In this document: piece by piece, positions 51,301-63,966 of the stretch
Position numbering within the stretch: the stretch's first letter is position 1
Layout of the letters: each line of letters starts with the position of its first letter
Assembly (NCBI GenBank): GCA_963965975.1
Contig: OZ014418.1
Location: 1,950,275 to 2,014,274, forward strand
Direction: 5' to 3'
DNA length: 64,000 nt
Source: Xestospongia bergquistia
Lineage: Eukaryota; Porifera; Demospongiae; Haplosclerida; Petrosiidae
Program-made: the position numbers and the translations under genes
The notes under the pieces: model-generated
What the model saw: the letters and a program-made list of their open reading frames with translations, nothing else
Databases searched by the model: none
What the model was told of the DNA's origin: nothing

Positions 51301-54300
51301 TGTCTTCTAATCAGTATTCAGCATTAACTAAACTTTTGTCTATATAAACTAAACACAAACCTGCACATGTTTGTCCATTTCCAGTATATCCAGTGTTACA
51401 TGTACATGAAAAACCACCAGCAGTGTTAGTACAAGTAGCATTACCATCACAGTTATCAGTATTAGTAGAACATTCATCTATGTCTAGAAAATGAGAAATT
51501 TTGAATTAAGTCCCTCATTATCTTCTAATAAGTATTCAGCATTAACTAAACTTTTGTCTATATAAACAAAACACAAACCTGTACATGTTTGTCCATTTCC
51601 TGTATATCCAGTGTTACATGTACATGAAAAACCACCAGCAGTGTTAGTACAGGTAGCATTACCATCACAGTTATCAGTATTAGTAGAACATTCATCTATG
51701 TCTAAAAAATGAAATGAATTTGAATTAAGTCCTTCATTGTCTTCTAATCAGTATTCAGCATTAACTAAACTTTTGTCTATATAAACTAAACACAAACCTG
51801 CACATGTTTGTCCATTTCCAGTATATCCAGTGTTACATGTACATGAAAAACCACCAGCAATGTTAGTACAAGTAGCATTACCATCACAGTTATCAGTATT
51901 AGTAGAACATTCATCTATGTCTAAAACATGAATGAATTTGAATTAAGTCCTTCATTGTCTTCTAATCAGTATTCAGCATTAACTAAACTTTTGTCTATAT
52001 AAACTAAACACAAACCTGCACATGTTTGTCCACTTCCAGTATATCCAGTGTTACATGTACATGAAAAACCACCAGCAGTGTTAGTACAAGTAGCATTACT
52101 ATCACAGTTATCAGTATTAGTAGAACATTCATCTATGTCTAAAAAATGGATGAATTTGAATTAAGTCCCTCATTGTCTTCTGATTAGTATTCAGCATTAA
52201 CTAAACTTTTATCTATATAAACAAAACACAAACCTGCACATGTTTGTCCATTTCCAGTATATCCAGTGTTACATGTACATGAAAAACCACCAGCAGTGTT
52301 AGTACAAGTAGCATTACCATCACAGTTATCAGTATTAGTAGAACATTCATCTATGTCTAAAAAATGAAATGAATTTGAATTAAGTCCCTCATTGTCTTCT
52401 AATCAGTATTCAGCATTAACTAAACTTTTGTCTATATAAACAAAACACAAACCTGTACATGTTTGTCCATTTCCAATATATCCAGTGTTACATGTACATG
52501 AAAAACCACCAGCAGTGTTAGTACAAGTAGCATTACCATCACAGTTATCAATATTAGTAGAACATTCATCTATGTCTAGAAAATGAGAAATTTTGAATTA
52601 AGTCCCTCATTATCTTCTAATAAGTATTCAGCATTAACTAAACTTTTGTCTATATAAACAAAACACAAACCTGTACAAGACTGTCCATTTCCTGTATATC
52701 CAGTGTTACATGTACATGAAAAACCACCAGCAGTGTTAGTACAGGTAGCATTACCATCACAGTTATCAGTATTAGTAGAACATTCATCTATGTCTAAAAA
52801 ATGAAATGAATTTGAATTAAGTCCTTCATTGTCTTCTAATCAGTACTCAGCATTAACTAAACTTTTGTCTATATAAACAAAACACAAACCTGTACAAGAC
52901 TGTCCACTTCCAGTATATCCAGTGTTACATGTACATGAAAAACCACCAGCAGTATTAGTACAAGTAGCATTACCATCACAGTTATCAGTATTTGTAGAAC
53001 ATTCATCTATGTCTAGAAAATGAATGAATTTGAATTAATTCCTTCATTGTCTTCTAATCAGTATTCAGCATTAACTAAACTTTTGTCTATATAAACTAAA
53101 CACAAACCTGTACATGTTTGTCCATTTCCAATATATCCAGTGTTACATGTACATGAAAAACCACCAGCAGTATTAGTACAAGTAGCATTACCATCACAGT
53201 TATCAGTATTTGTAGAACATTCATCTATGTCTAGAAAATGAATGAATTTGAATTAAGTCCCTCATTGTCTTCTAATCAGTATTCAGCATTAACTAAACTT
53301 TTGTCTATGTAAACAAAACACAAACCTGTACATGTTTGTCCATTTCCAGTATATCCAGTGTTACATGTACATGAAAAACCACCAGCAGTGTTAGTACAAG
53401 TAGCATTACCATCACAGTTATCAGTATTTGTAGAACATTCATCTATGTCTAGAAAGTGAATGAATTTGAATTAAGTCACTCATTGTCTTCTAATCAGTAT
53501 TCAGCATTAATTAAACTTTTATCTATATAAACAAAACACAAACCTGCACATGTTTGTCCATTTCCAGTATATCCAGTGTTACATGTACATGAAAAACCAC
53601 CAGCAGTGTTAGTACAAGTAGCATTACCATCACAGTTATCAGTATTAGTAGAACATTCATCTATGTCTAAAAAATGAAATGAATTTGAATTAAGTCTCTC
53701 ATTGTCTTCTAATCAGTATTCAGCATTAACTAAACTTTTGTCTATATAAACAAAACACAAACCTGTACATGTTTGTCCATTTCCAGTATATCCAGTGTTA
53801 CATGTACATGAAAAACCACCAGCAGTGTTAGTACAAGTAGCATTACCATCACAGTTATCAGTATTTGTAGAACATTCATCTATGTCTAGAAAATGAATGA
53901 ATTTGAATTAAATCCCTCATTGTCTTCTAATAGGTATTCAGCATTAACTAAACTTTTGTCTATATAAACAAAACACAAACCTGTACATGATTGTCCATTT
54001 CCAATATATCCAGTGTTACATGTACATGAAAAACCACCAGCAGTGTTAGTACAAGTAGCATTACCATCACAGTTATCAATATTAGTAGAACATTCATCTA
54101 TGTCTAGAAAATGAGAAATTTTGAATTAAGTCCCTCATTATCTTCTAATAAGTATTCAGCATTAACTAAACTTTTGTCTATATAAACAAAACACAAACCT
54201 GTACAAGACTGTCCATTTCCTGTATATCCAGTGTTACATGTACATGAAAAACCACCAGCAGTGTTAGTACAGGTAGCATTACCATCACAGTTATCAGTAT

Positions 54301-57300
54301 TTGTAGAACATTCATCTATGTCTAGAAAATGAATGAATTTGAATTAAGTCCTTCATTGTCTTCTAATCAGTATTCAGCATTAACTAAACTTTTGTCTATA
54401 TAAACAAAACACAAACCTGTACATGTTTGTCCATTTCCAGTATATCCAGTGTTACATGTACATGAAAAACCACCAGCAGTATTAGTACAAGTAGCATTAC
54501 CATCACAGTTATCAGTATTTGTAGAACATTCATCTATGTCTAGAAAATGAATGAATTTGAATTAAGTCCTTCATTGTCTTCTAATCAGTATTCAGCATTA
54601 ATTAAACTTTTATCTATATAAACAAAACACAAACCTGTACATGTTTGTCCATTTCCAGTATATCCAGTGTTACATGTACATGAAAAACCACCAGCAGTGT
54701 TAGTACAAGTAGCATTACCATCACAGTTATCAGTATTTGTAGAACATTCATCTATGTCTAGAAAATGAATGAATTTGAATTAAGTCCTTCATTGTCTTCT
54801 AATCAGTATTCAGCATTAATTAAACTTTTATCTATATAAACAAAACACAAACCTGTACATGTTTGTCCATTTCCAGTATATCCAGTGTTACATGTACATG
54901 AAAAACCACCAGCAGTGTTAGTACAAGTAGCATTACCATCACAGTTATCAGTATTAGTAGAACATTCATCTATGTCTAAAAAATGGATGAATTTGAATTA
55001 AGTCCTTCATTGTCTTCTAATCAGTATTCAGCATTAACTAAACTTTTGTCTATATAAACAAAACACAAACCTGTACATGTTTGTCCATTTCCAGTATATC
55101 CAATGTTACATGTACATGAAAAACCACCAGCAGTATTAGTACAAGTAGCATTACCATCACAGTTATCAGTATTAGTAGAACATTCATCTATGTCTAGAAA
55201 ATGAATGAATTTGAATTAAGTCCTTCATTGTCTTCTAATCAGTATTCAGCATTAACTAAACTTTTGTCTATATAAACAAAACACAAACCTGTACATGTTT
55301 GTCCATTTCCAGTATATCCAGTGTTACATGTACATGAAAAACCACCAGCAGTGTTAGTACAAGTAGCATTACCATCACAGTTATCAGTATTTGTAGAACA
55401 TTCATCTATGTCTAGAAAATGAATGAATTTGAATTAAGTCCCTCATTGTCTTCTAATCAGTATTCAGCATTAACTAAACTTTTGTCTATATAAACAAAAC
55501 ACAAACCTGTACATGATTGTCCATTTCCAGTATATCCAGTGTTACATGTACATGAAAAACCACCAGCAGTGTTAGTACAAGTAGCATTACCATCACAGTT
55601 ATCAGTATTAGTAGAACATTCATCTATGTCTAAAAAATGAAATGAATTTGAATTAAGTCTCTCATTGTCTTCTAATCAGTATTCAGCATTAACTAAACTT
55701 TTGTCTATATAAACAAAACACAAACCTGTACATGTTTGTCCATTTCCAGTATATCCAGTGTTACATGTACATGAAAAACCACCAGCAGTGTTAGTACAAG
55801 TAGCATTACCATCACAGTTATCAGTATTTGTAGAACATTCATCTATGTCTAGAAAATGAATGAATTTGAATTAAGTCCTTCATTGTCTTCTAATCAGTAT
55901 TCAGCATTAACTAAACTTTTGTCTATATAAACAAAACACAAACCTGTACATGATTGTCCATTTCCAGTATATCCAGTGTTACATGTACATGAAAAACCAC
56001 CAGCAGTGTTAGTACAAGTAGCATTACCATCACAGTTATCAATATTAGTAGAACATTCATCTATGTCTAGAAAATGGATGAATTTGAATTAAGTCCCTCA
56101 TTGTCTTCTGATCAGTATTCAGCATTAACTAAACTTTTGTCTATATAAACAAAACACAAACCTGTACATGTTTGTCCATTTCCAGTATATCCAGTGTTAC
56201 ATGTACATGAAAAACCACCAGCAGTGTTAGTACAAGTAGCATTACCATCACAGTTATCAGTATTAGTAGAACATTCATCTATGTCTAAAGAATTTAATTG
56301 ATACCATATTACTAATTGATAATTAATTTACTATTGTAATTATAAATGATCTAATATAATTGTAATAAACCACAAACCTGTACATGACAGTCCATTTCCT
56401 GTATATCCAGTGTTACATGTACATGTGAAATTGCCAACAGTGTTGGTACAGGTAGCATTAATGTCACAGTTATCAGTATTAGTAGTACATTCATCTATGT
56501 CTAATGAATGGGTGTAATATATTAATAAAGCTAAAACCATTATATATAGCGTCATTAACTAAATTAGGTAAAGTGCCACACTCAATGACTATTTAAGAAT
56601 AGAGCTGATACTTAATAGAATCAGTACATGTTATCTTTTAATATCAAAGAATACTTTGCTCTGACAATTATTTTACTAAATATTATAAACACCATTTGGT
56701 ATTCTAATACATATATGAGACACATCATTTACTGTCTGCTTAATAAATATATAACCTGCAACATCATTTGGCTTGATACATTTGTACTTATCATAGTCTT
56801 ACCACATATAAAATTAGTGTTTTGACTAGCAGAATAGTTAGTTGGACATTGGACAGCACAAGAATTGTTAAAATAAACATTACAGCATTGACTAACACTG
56901 GCTCCATAACAGAGTGTAAGATTAGTAGCAAGACATTCATCAGGACAACCTTGTATAAGAAAAAGGATCATTTATTACATCAGTATTACATGTAGTTAAA
57001 GAAAGATTAATATTTAAATCAGTTCATGATCAATATAAATGTTATAATGAATAATTTTGATAGCTAAAATCTCTGTGTTATCAACCTTAGAACTTACGTT
57101 GACAGTGTCTGAGTTGATCATCATTGGATGAATTGAGAGTGAAATTTGGATGGTTTGGTGCATTACATCTTGAACAGTCAGTCAGAATTGTATCATTAGT
57201 GGTTAGCAGTATAGCATCTGACATGTTTGTTATCTTGTTATAACTATTGAATGATCCTAATTTCCAGTCCACATTCTGAACACATATTAAATCCACTTGT

Positions 57301-57596
57301 GCTAATGTTGACCCATTGTTTTCAGGCTCACCAGTGAAACGAACTGTGTAAGTTGCTTGACGATAGTAACCTAGAATGCTACCAACAGAGAGACAGTTGA
57401 TATAAATATCTTCTATTGTTATATTTAGTTCAGTCTCATTGTTTGGTTGAAGGTCAGAGACATCTTCAAGTAAAGTAGTTAGTTCAGATATAGTGACCAA
57501 TGATGGACAGCCTTCTTCTTCCACAGCTTGAGCTCCACAGAGTGGATAATAAGCAGAGAGACATAGACCAAATAACAGTATGCTTACAAAACACAT
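39352..57596 (-). CDS. Gene F: giant adhesion GPCR with 55 calcium-binding EGF domains
   Basis: Predicted 75 exons and about 3564 aa. Minus-strand exons: 57596-57098, 56949-56803, then 55 EGF exons between 56500 and 44516, then 44427-44321, 44210-44164, 44115-43970, 43844-43659, 43542-43433, 43308-43262, 43210-43056, 43002-42767, 42715-42533, 42368-42304, 42251-42149, 41958-41910, 41859-41540, 41490-41445, 41281-41172, 41086-40950, 40813-40551, 40437-40350, 40243-39352. The summed length is a whole number of codons. Order: signal peptide and Cys-rich N-terminus (to 215), EGFs (about 216-2468), module plus HRM-like twice (to 2813), GAIN (to 3053), GPS (to 3105), 7TM, tail. The LDLR-A, SRCR and Ig exons of the other copies are absent. 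The GPS reads CNHTTNFA rather than CDHLTNFA. The tail stops at GEDDD because one codon became TAA, dropping the ETIL ending seen in E and G. The large EGF stalk would hold the receptor head far from the membrane (inference). Confidence 0.85.
44516..56500 (-). repeat. EGF exon array: 55 copies of a ~218-bp exon+intron unit
   Basis: Each unit has a 123-nt exon (117 nt in one unit near 45260-45380), phase 1 at both ends, and an intron of about 95 nt. The typical product is 41 aa: DIDEC, then NC, ATC, FSC, TC and TC, giving six cysteines. DIDEC is the calcium-binding EGF start. The third-to-fourth cysteine spacing with Asn and Phe fits the Asp/Asn beta-hydroxylation motif, and NAT is a possible N-glycosylation site. 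Unit starts recur at 215-220-bp steps from 56500 and 56284 down to 45178, then 44854 and 44638. Both exon and intron are nearly identical, which points to recent amplification or ongoing homogenisation. The first unit (56500-56378) and the last two have introns of the gene E type. The count assumes the assembly is correct across this repeat. Confidence 0.93.
44941..45000 (-). pseudogene. Remnant of a deleted EGF unit
   Basis: The donor-side end of an EGF exon (CTGTACAAGACTG on the + strand) runs directly into the intron-type sequence AATGAATTAGAATTAAGTCC, with the remaining ~110 nt of the exon missing. No acceptor or open frame remains, so it is not counted among the 55. Confidence 0.8.
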
Positions 57597-58447
57597 ACTT
57601 TTGGTCTTGTGTGCACCTGTTTACCTTCTGTAAGATCAAAGATATGAGTGTTATCAAGCACATTGTAGGTGGCGCATACATAGGGATAGCTTGAACTGCT
57701 CCAATGCCCATGTAAATGTATTAGGATAGGAAGAAACCATTGCAAACAAGGCCATGGTATGTTCTGAACATCATTGTAACTATGATTGTGTGTTAGATGT
57801 TAATACACTCATTATGACTATTACTATTGTCAAAACAATAAGAACGTATTTGTTCATTTGCTGTTCTATGTAAAGATATGTTCAGTATTGTGGTCTCTAC
57901 TATATTCTTGCTTGTATTGCTATCCTACACAGAATTTTGGCACAAATCAATTGTTGAAGATGTTTTACTTGGTACAGGAAAGAAACCAAACTTCTGATAT
58001 TGATAACATTACAACTTAAAGTGAGCACAAACAGAGGCTATAGAACTATGTGACAAAGCAATATATATAATGATGACATCATGTATATCAAGTTATCAAC
58101 ATATCTATATCTATCTATCATAGAACTATGAGTGAAGATTTAAAATAGTGTATATAACATATAGAATAATGACATAATGATTAACACTATATTACTACAT
58201 TAGTAATAAAATATATCAGGATATTGAAGATAAAACACTTAATAGGTAATGGCTGTTTGTAAAACTTTGTATGGTACAGGAAGTGCATAGTTCAATAAGA
58301 AATTAATATTATATAGTCTAGACACTAAACAATTAGAACCTAATTTTGCATCACTTCCTTGTGCCATATGAATAAACACTATATTAACAATAGCTGTATT
58401 AATAATATGCAAGTAAATAGAAAGTATTTATAGAATATGAGGTGACT
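57597..58447. other. Intergenic upstream of gene F
   Basis: 5' flank of F, matching the flank of E near the ATG (GTGCACCTGTTT, TAAGATCAAAGA). The rest is AT-rich with no supported gene. Confidence 0.5.
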
Positions 58448-58723
58448 GTAGGGATGGGTAATATTAGTCCTATACAAAGAATGCAAACAAGATAGTAGAG
58501 ATAACAATTGCATCATCCCTATATAATAACACAGGTGCAAAATGCAATGATATATATATATATACATATATAATTATATCATTGACATTATTTAAGTGTT
58601 TTAGATAGTTAGTGAATGTCCTTACTTGTTTGTGACACCTGTGCTATTATGTAGGGATGCCAATTGTCATCCCTACTATCTTGTTTGCATCCTCTGTATT
58701 GGACTGATATTATCCATCCCTAC
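58448..58723. mobile_element. Foldback (long inverted repeat) element
   Basis: The left arm from 58448 (GTAGGGATGGGTAATATTAG) is repeated inverted at the right, ending CATCCCTAC at 58723. Similarity continues inward for about 95 bp per arm, past the CACAGGTG motif, to an AT-rich centre. No coding sequence and no clear target duplication. Single GTAGGGATGG-like ends also occur near 36240, 57680 and 59055, hinting at more copies or fragments. Confidence 0.7.
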
Positions 58724-59828
58724 ATTTACATAGGCATTACTAGCTACTGTCTGCCTGATAATATAATACGAACAACTACAATATCACCTTACCTTAGAAC
58801 TGAAGATACTTGGATATATGGTTAAGAGTCACTCTTCAGTAGATGTTTATAAGAAGAGAGTAATGGATTCTTTTAACATGTACTGTTTACTTCTACTCTC
58901 CAATAGTCTAATCCAGCCCCTAAATAGCCATATGAATGCATACTCATATGGCTCACATAGACATATATAGGTTAATTAGGAAAATATGCTTGAGGATAAA
59001 ATACCCCATGTAATGTTTACTGAGATTTGTTAGGGCACATGGTAGCAGTGTCTACTTAGGGATGGCCTGGATTGCCATTGATTGGATTAGCAGAAAACAA
59101 TGAATATCTTACACAAAACTAATCAAAATCATTTGGTTCTTTGTAGTATACAATGATCATATAGTTAGTCAAAGATATAAAAGATTATGATTCAAATAGT
59201 ATTATAGATGAGCAGATGTTTCACTGATGTTAGATGAAATTCAATAATTACAGGTGAAATAAAAATCGTCTTAATCAAGATCACAGAAGAGAATACAGAA
59301 TCTCTATACAGTAGCCACACTATGTAGGGATTCTGTATTGACAATTCTATTGTGAACTGTTCGAGTCATGTAATTCAATTATCATTATAATAAGCTTAAG
59401 GAAACATCACACTATAGCAATACAGGATGAAACATGAATGTGTTTCTGTGAGATTATAATATGTGTCTATATAATATACTACATAGAGATTCCATACTGC
59501 CAATCATACTGTAGTCTTTTTTCAGTTGATTTTGACATTCCCACATTCATGGATTTTTACAAGCAAAAACGTGTGTTCTGAAAATAACAGTATTATTCAA
59601 TTTTAAAAGCTTACTTGCAATTGTTGGAAAAAGATAACAGAAAATAACTTGAACATATTAAAATGATCATGACTTAAATGTGATATAAGATCACAAGCAA
59701 TAATTAGGCAGCAGCATATATAAAAGTAATTGTAGCAGCATAATATAAAAATGTATAATCTATAAATTAAGACATAGTATACATATATATACATATACAT
59801 ATACTATGTCTTACTACATTCTGTAGAG
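58724..59828. other. Intergenic downstream of gene G
   Basis: Partial copy of the ~293-bp repeat at about 58910-59190, then AT-rich sequence. The last ~170 bp match the 3' flanks of E and F and are probably the 3' UTR of G. No gene is supported. Confidence 0.5.
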
Positions 59829-62800
59829 TTAAAGTATAGTTTCATCATCATCATCACTGAAGTCATCAAAGAAATCTAATTCTGCTTTCTCGACATGATT
59901 GGTATGTCGAGTTGTTGAATGACGTTTTATGCGAGCTTGATTGACCTTTTTATCTTTAGTATTGCTGTCTCCAGCAGGCTTTACTTCATTTGTACTACGC
60001 AGTGGTAAAGTAACATACTCATTCTCGTTAGTGGGTTTCATCTCATCTATAAGAGGCAGTGGTACATTGACAGATGACTTTTCCATTACTCTCTCTGCTA
60101 ACACCTTCTCTCTAAGTTCCAAGATATCAGGAAGGTTATCTTCTTTTTCCTCTTCAAAGGCCACAGAGTTCACATGAATCATTCCTTGTGAGAATTGTTT
60201 TGATATTGCAAACTCAGCTTCCAAGTTACCTCCGTTTTTGCTAGAATGTGATGTAGAATGATAAGGTTTGCTTGATTTTACATTAGTGAATTTAGTTGAT
60301 ATGGATGGTGGTTCATATTTTGATGAAGATTCCTCTTTTATCAGACATTTGCAGAGCAGTCTTCTCCATTCATCCCTGGCATCACTGCTAAGTACTACAA
60401 AAAATAAGAAGATCCCAAAACCTTGGAAAACATTGAAAAAGGAGAAGACAAACTGAAGAGCAAATGAAATGTTGGAATTGTGACTAGTAAAAGTGAACAC
60501 TGCAAACACCCATGTTAGTCCAAATAGACATATTATACCAAAAGAAGATAGCAATAATTTGATAGCCTCTGTTTTTGTCATACTATATTTATTTGATTTT
60601 CGTTTGTTTCTGTCCAATATAAGTTTGATGAGTACTCGTGTGGCAAGAATATAGATGATGAAATTAAAGATCAGCACAAGAAATATAGGAGCCAAGAAAG
60701 CACCAAAGAAGACACCTTGATTACTAATAAAACAACTATAAAAAGAAAGAAACTCTGATATCTATTGCAATTTTATATAACATAATCTACTAATGAGTAT
60801 ACCATAACTTGATCCCACAACCTATTCAAACTCAAAGTGTTAAACTTACAATCCTGGATTGGTGGTAGAGTTTTCATAGATGGTGATGTAGAAATCAGTA
60901 TTAATTCCAACTGATATTATTACAGGCAAAAGTGGTAGAGCTATAAAGGGAAAGATACAAAGCTTCCTATCATGATCAAATGGTAGTGTGGTTGTACACA
61001 TACATAGGTATATATACATTACATGTGGATTATAGCTCACCCCAACAGATAATGGAAACAAGGAGAAGATATCGCCATGTAATAGTACCAAAGACAATAA
61101 CTAATTTTTGAAACATAAGCACTGCTTCTGCTCCCATCCACATTATGGCTGCCAATGTAAAGTAATGAATGAGAACTCCTGTAATTATACAACCAATTCT
61201 GTGACTGGTTTTATCAATACCAGCTACAAATACAATTAACATAAATATCAATGCTAGACTGAGTTGTATATGGAACTTGGAGACATCTCTGGTACGTAAT
61301 TTCCTAATGAATTGACAGAGACAATAGTAATTATGTAGAATAGATATTATATCCTTTTATGTATTTTTCTAACAATTTATTTATCCATCAACTCATCCAT
61401 CCATCTACCCATCAATCTGTCTATTTATTATGTAAGTACTTGAAGATAAGATAAGTTATGATTGTTACAACAAGTCCTACTAATGATAGAACCACTCCAA
61501 TATATGTCACAACTTCAAGTGTTGTGTGAAGTTCTGCTGATGGTGGTGGTGGTTTTTCAGTTCTGGCTGATATATCCTATGAAAAATGAGGACTTACTAA
61601 AGATCATTAAATAGATGAGTTGAGTGGCTGTAAATTAAGAGACAATATAACCCAACTTACCACAAGACTGGCAAAGTTAGTCAAGTGATCACATTCACAC
61701 ACAACCTGATAGGGTTTGTTATCATCAGTAATTGTACGACATCCTTCAGTTGACCAGTTTCCTGTTCCATCTACCATAGAGTTAATTATTTCAATTACAT
61801 AGAATGCTTAGACTTTTACTATTTTGATTATGCACTTATATGTTACGCTAGTGCTGTGAAATGTATGACAATGTCAGTTATAATAAGCTGTCAAATACAT
61901 AACATTGACTCCTTTCTTACCTGCTGCTCCAAAATCCCAAAATACACAGACAGGATTACTGATATTCTAAAGAAAGTAAAACTTAAAATAATATTACTCT
62001 TCTAAAAAGGTTGATCACCTCTGTAGTTCCAGTAAGTGGATTAGTTAGTCTTAATGTAATATTTACAGGTTCTGGCAATGTAGTTCCAAATGGTATTCCT
62101 GGTATGAGAATACTAGCTACTTGAGAACCAACAACTTGTACAGTGCTAACATTTACATCTGGTGGTGAACGAATTGGAAACAAGAATGTTTTTCGGTAAA
62201 TGGTAAAAGCTAATGTGATATCACTACGATCATTTAGTAAACTAGATATGGTAGGAGGAACAGAGATACTAGCTGTTTGCCTTTGAGTTAAATCATTTTG
62301 GTTGACTCCCTGAGTAATAACATTTAAATCACTGTCATCTAAAAATGGAAGTAAGTTAACTGGAAATGACTGAAGTGAACTTGCTTACCTTGTGTTATAG
62401 CAACAAATTTTCTACCAATGAAATCTTGCCTTCTCACCTAAAAAGAGTAATTTAGTTTTTCTAAGCTAAAAAGAGGAGTTGGTTTAATCTCAATGGCCTA
62501 GTACCCTTCCATTTTTCATTTCTATTCAGGCATAATAGAAAATTGTATACTCACTCTTTCAGCACGAACTACAATATCTTCAGTTCTAATGGTAATGTTA
62601 GTAAAATTTGGCTGTGTGATTAAAGTTTGAATAAAGTTTTCAATGGTAAGAATAATTCTGTGTGTAGATAAAAGAGAAAGAATAATTTGATTGAACATTG
62701 AAAGGACTCACATGTTAACATGTGGTTGTATGACTCTTGAAGGCCATTCTTCAATATCATTAACAATTTCAACAATCTGTATGGTGACCTATTATTAGCA

Positions 62801-63966
62801 ACAAAAGATACACAACAAAATTATAAATAAATTAGTTTTAACATTATTAATTGGTTTCTTAAAAACTATTTAATACATATAATAAGTTTTATAATACACA
62901 TTGTACAATGTATAATTGTTAAAATAAAGTTAAAAAACTGCTTTATAATATACCTTTTTTATCACTACTAGTTCCACTATAGTTGTTGGAGGAGTAAATA
63001 ACTGAGCTATTTGTGTGAGTACATATATAATTATTTGAAGATTCCCTGGGTTTTGATCAGCTGTGTAATTGGCACTGTTGACAGCTGTTGTTAAATTGTT
63101 AGTTATTATTATCACATTATTAATAGTAATGTTGATCTAGAAAATGTATAACTTGAACTACTAAACAAAGAATGCCATTATCAGTACCTGTGATAAAGTG
63201 TTATTAATAGCAATGAATAGAAGTGTGATTTCTGTAGCACAAGAAGTGATTTCTGAGATTCCCCATTCATCTCTTTCACTGCAGGTTCGTGTTCCTACTT
63301 CTCCACTGGGACCAAAAGGACACTCATAACTTGTTGTCATACCAGAAGTAGTCTCTTGCCACACAAATTGACCACGATTAGGTGACCTAGTGTCTTCAAT
63401 TTCATTATCACAGAACCCATTGTCTAAATTAATGAGAATATATATATTAAACTCTTGATTCTCCTATAAAACTTACCACTAGTAATATTAGTTGCCTGTA
63501 TAATATAGCCTTGAGAGAGTAATGCACTGATAATGTTTTCAGTGATGCTGCCTGGTCTTGAGGCAGTGATCTGTTGTGTTGAAGTACCATTTACTCTACA
63601 TTCAACTCTTTCTTGAATATCTCCAGATCGTCTGACATAGAAGAATGTTATTGAATTAAAATTTTTCAAATTTCAAGCTTACTTTGGAACATCCTTGCAA
63701 ACTGCTTCAACTGGTAAGGCCAGCTCAATCTGTGTGATACATTAAATCATATAAATAATTCAACCATCTAAAGTTGCCAGAGTATCTCTACTTCCCTCCC
63801 TCCCTCCCATCCTATTCTATTGAGATGTAGATATACTGATAGATTGGTACTCTTACAATAATCCTGATGTTGTCTAGTACTGATGAAACAGTCCCTGAAG
63901 GAACAATTGAAGTAAAGTTAGCAGAGAACCGAATAAAGATGGAGTAAGGTCTTGGTAATGTAGGAA
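59829..63966 (-). CDS. Gene G: adhesion GPCR, 3' half (5' end outside window)
   Basis: Fifteen visible exons, all in frame and matching the last fifteen of F and B: 63966-63857, 63729-63683, 63631-63477, 63423-63188, 63136-62954, 62788-62712, 62657-62555, 62437-62389, 62338-62019, 61966-61921, 61770-61661, 61576-61440, 61303-61041, 60940-60850, 60735-59829. They encode the second module, the second HRM-like domain, GAIN, a canonical GPS (DHLTNFA), 7TM ([10 protein letters not shown] in TM6, NVFQGFGIFLFF in TM7) and a long acidic tail ending DDDETIL, a class I PDZ-type ligand. The 5' exons in view are nearly identical to F, including introns, while several later introns match E instead. The N-terminal ectodomain lies beyond the right edge, so its EGF, SRCR or Ig content is unknown. 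Confidence 0.86.

Noticed and set aside
44516-56500. Regularly spaced repeats resembling a CRISPR array
   Set aside because: The repeated part is a 123-nt open exon encoding a six-cysteine EGF domain with splice sites, and the spacers are near-identical introns rather than unique sequence. The context is animal DNA.
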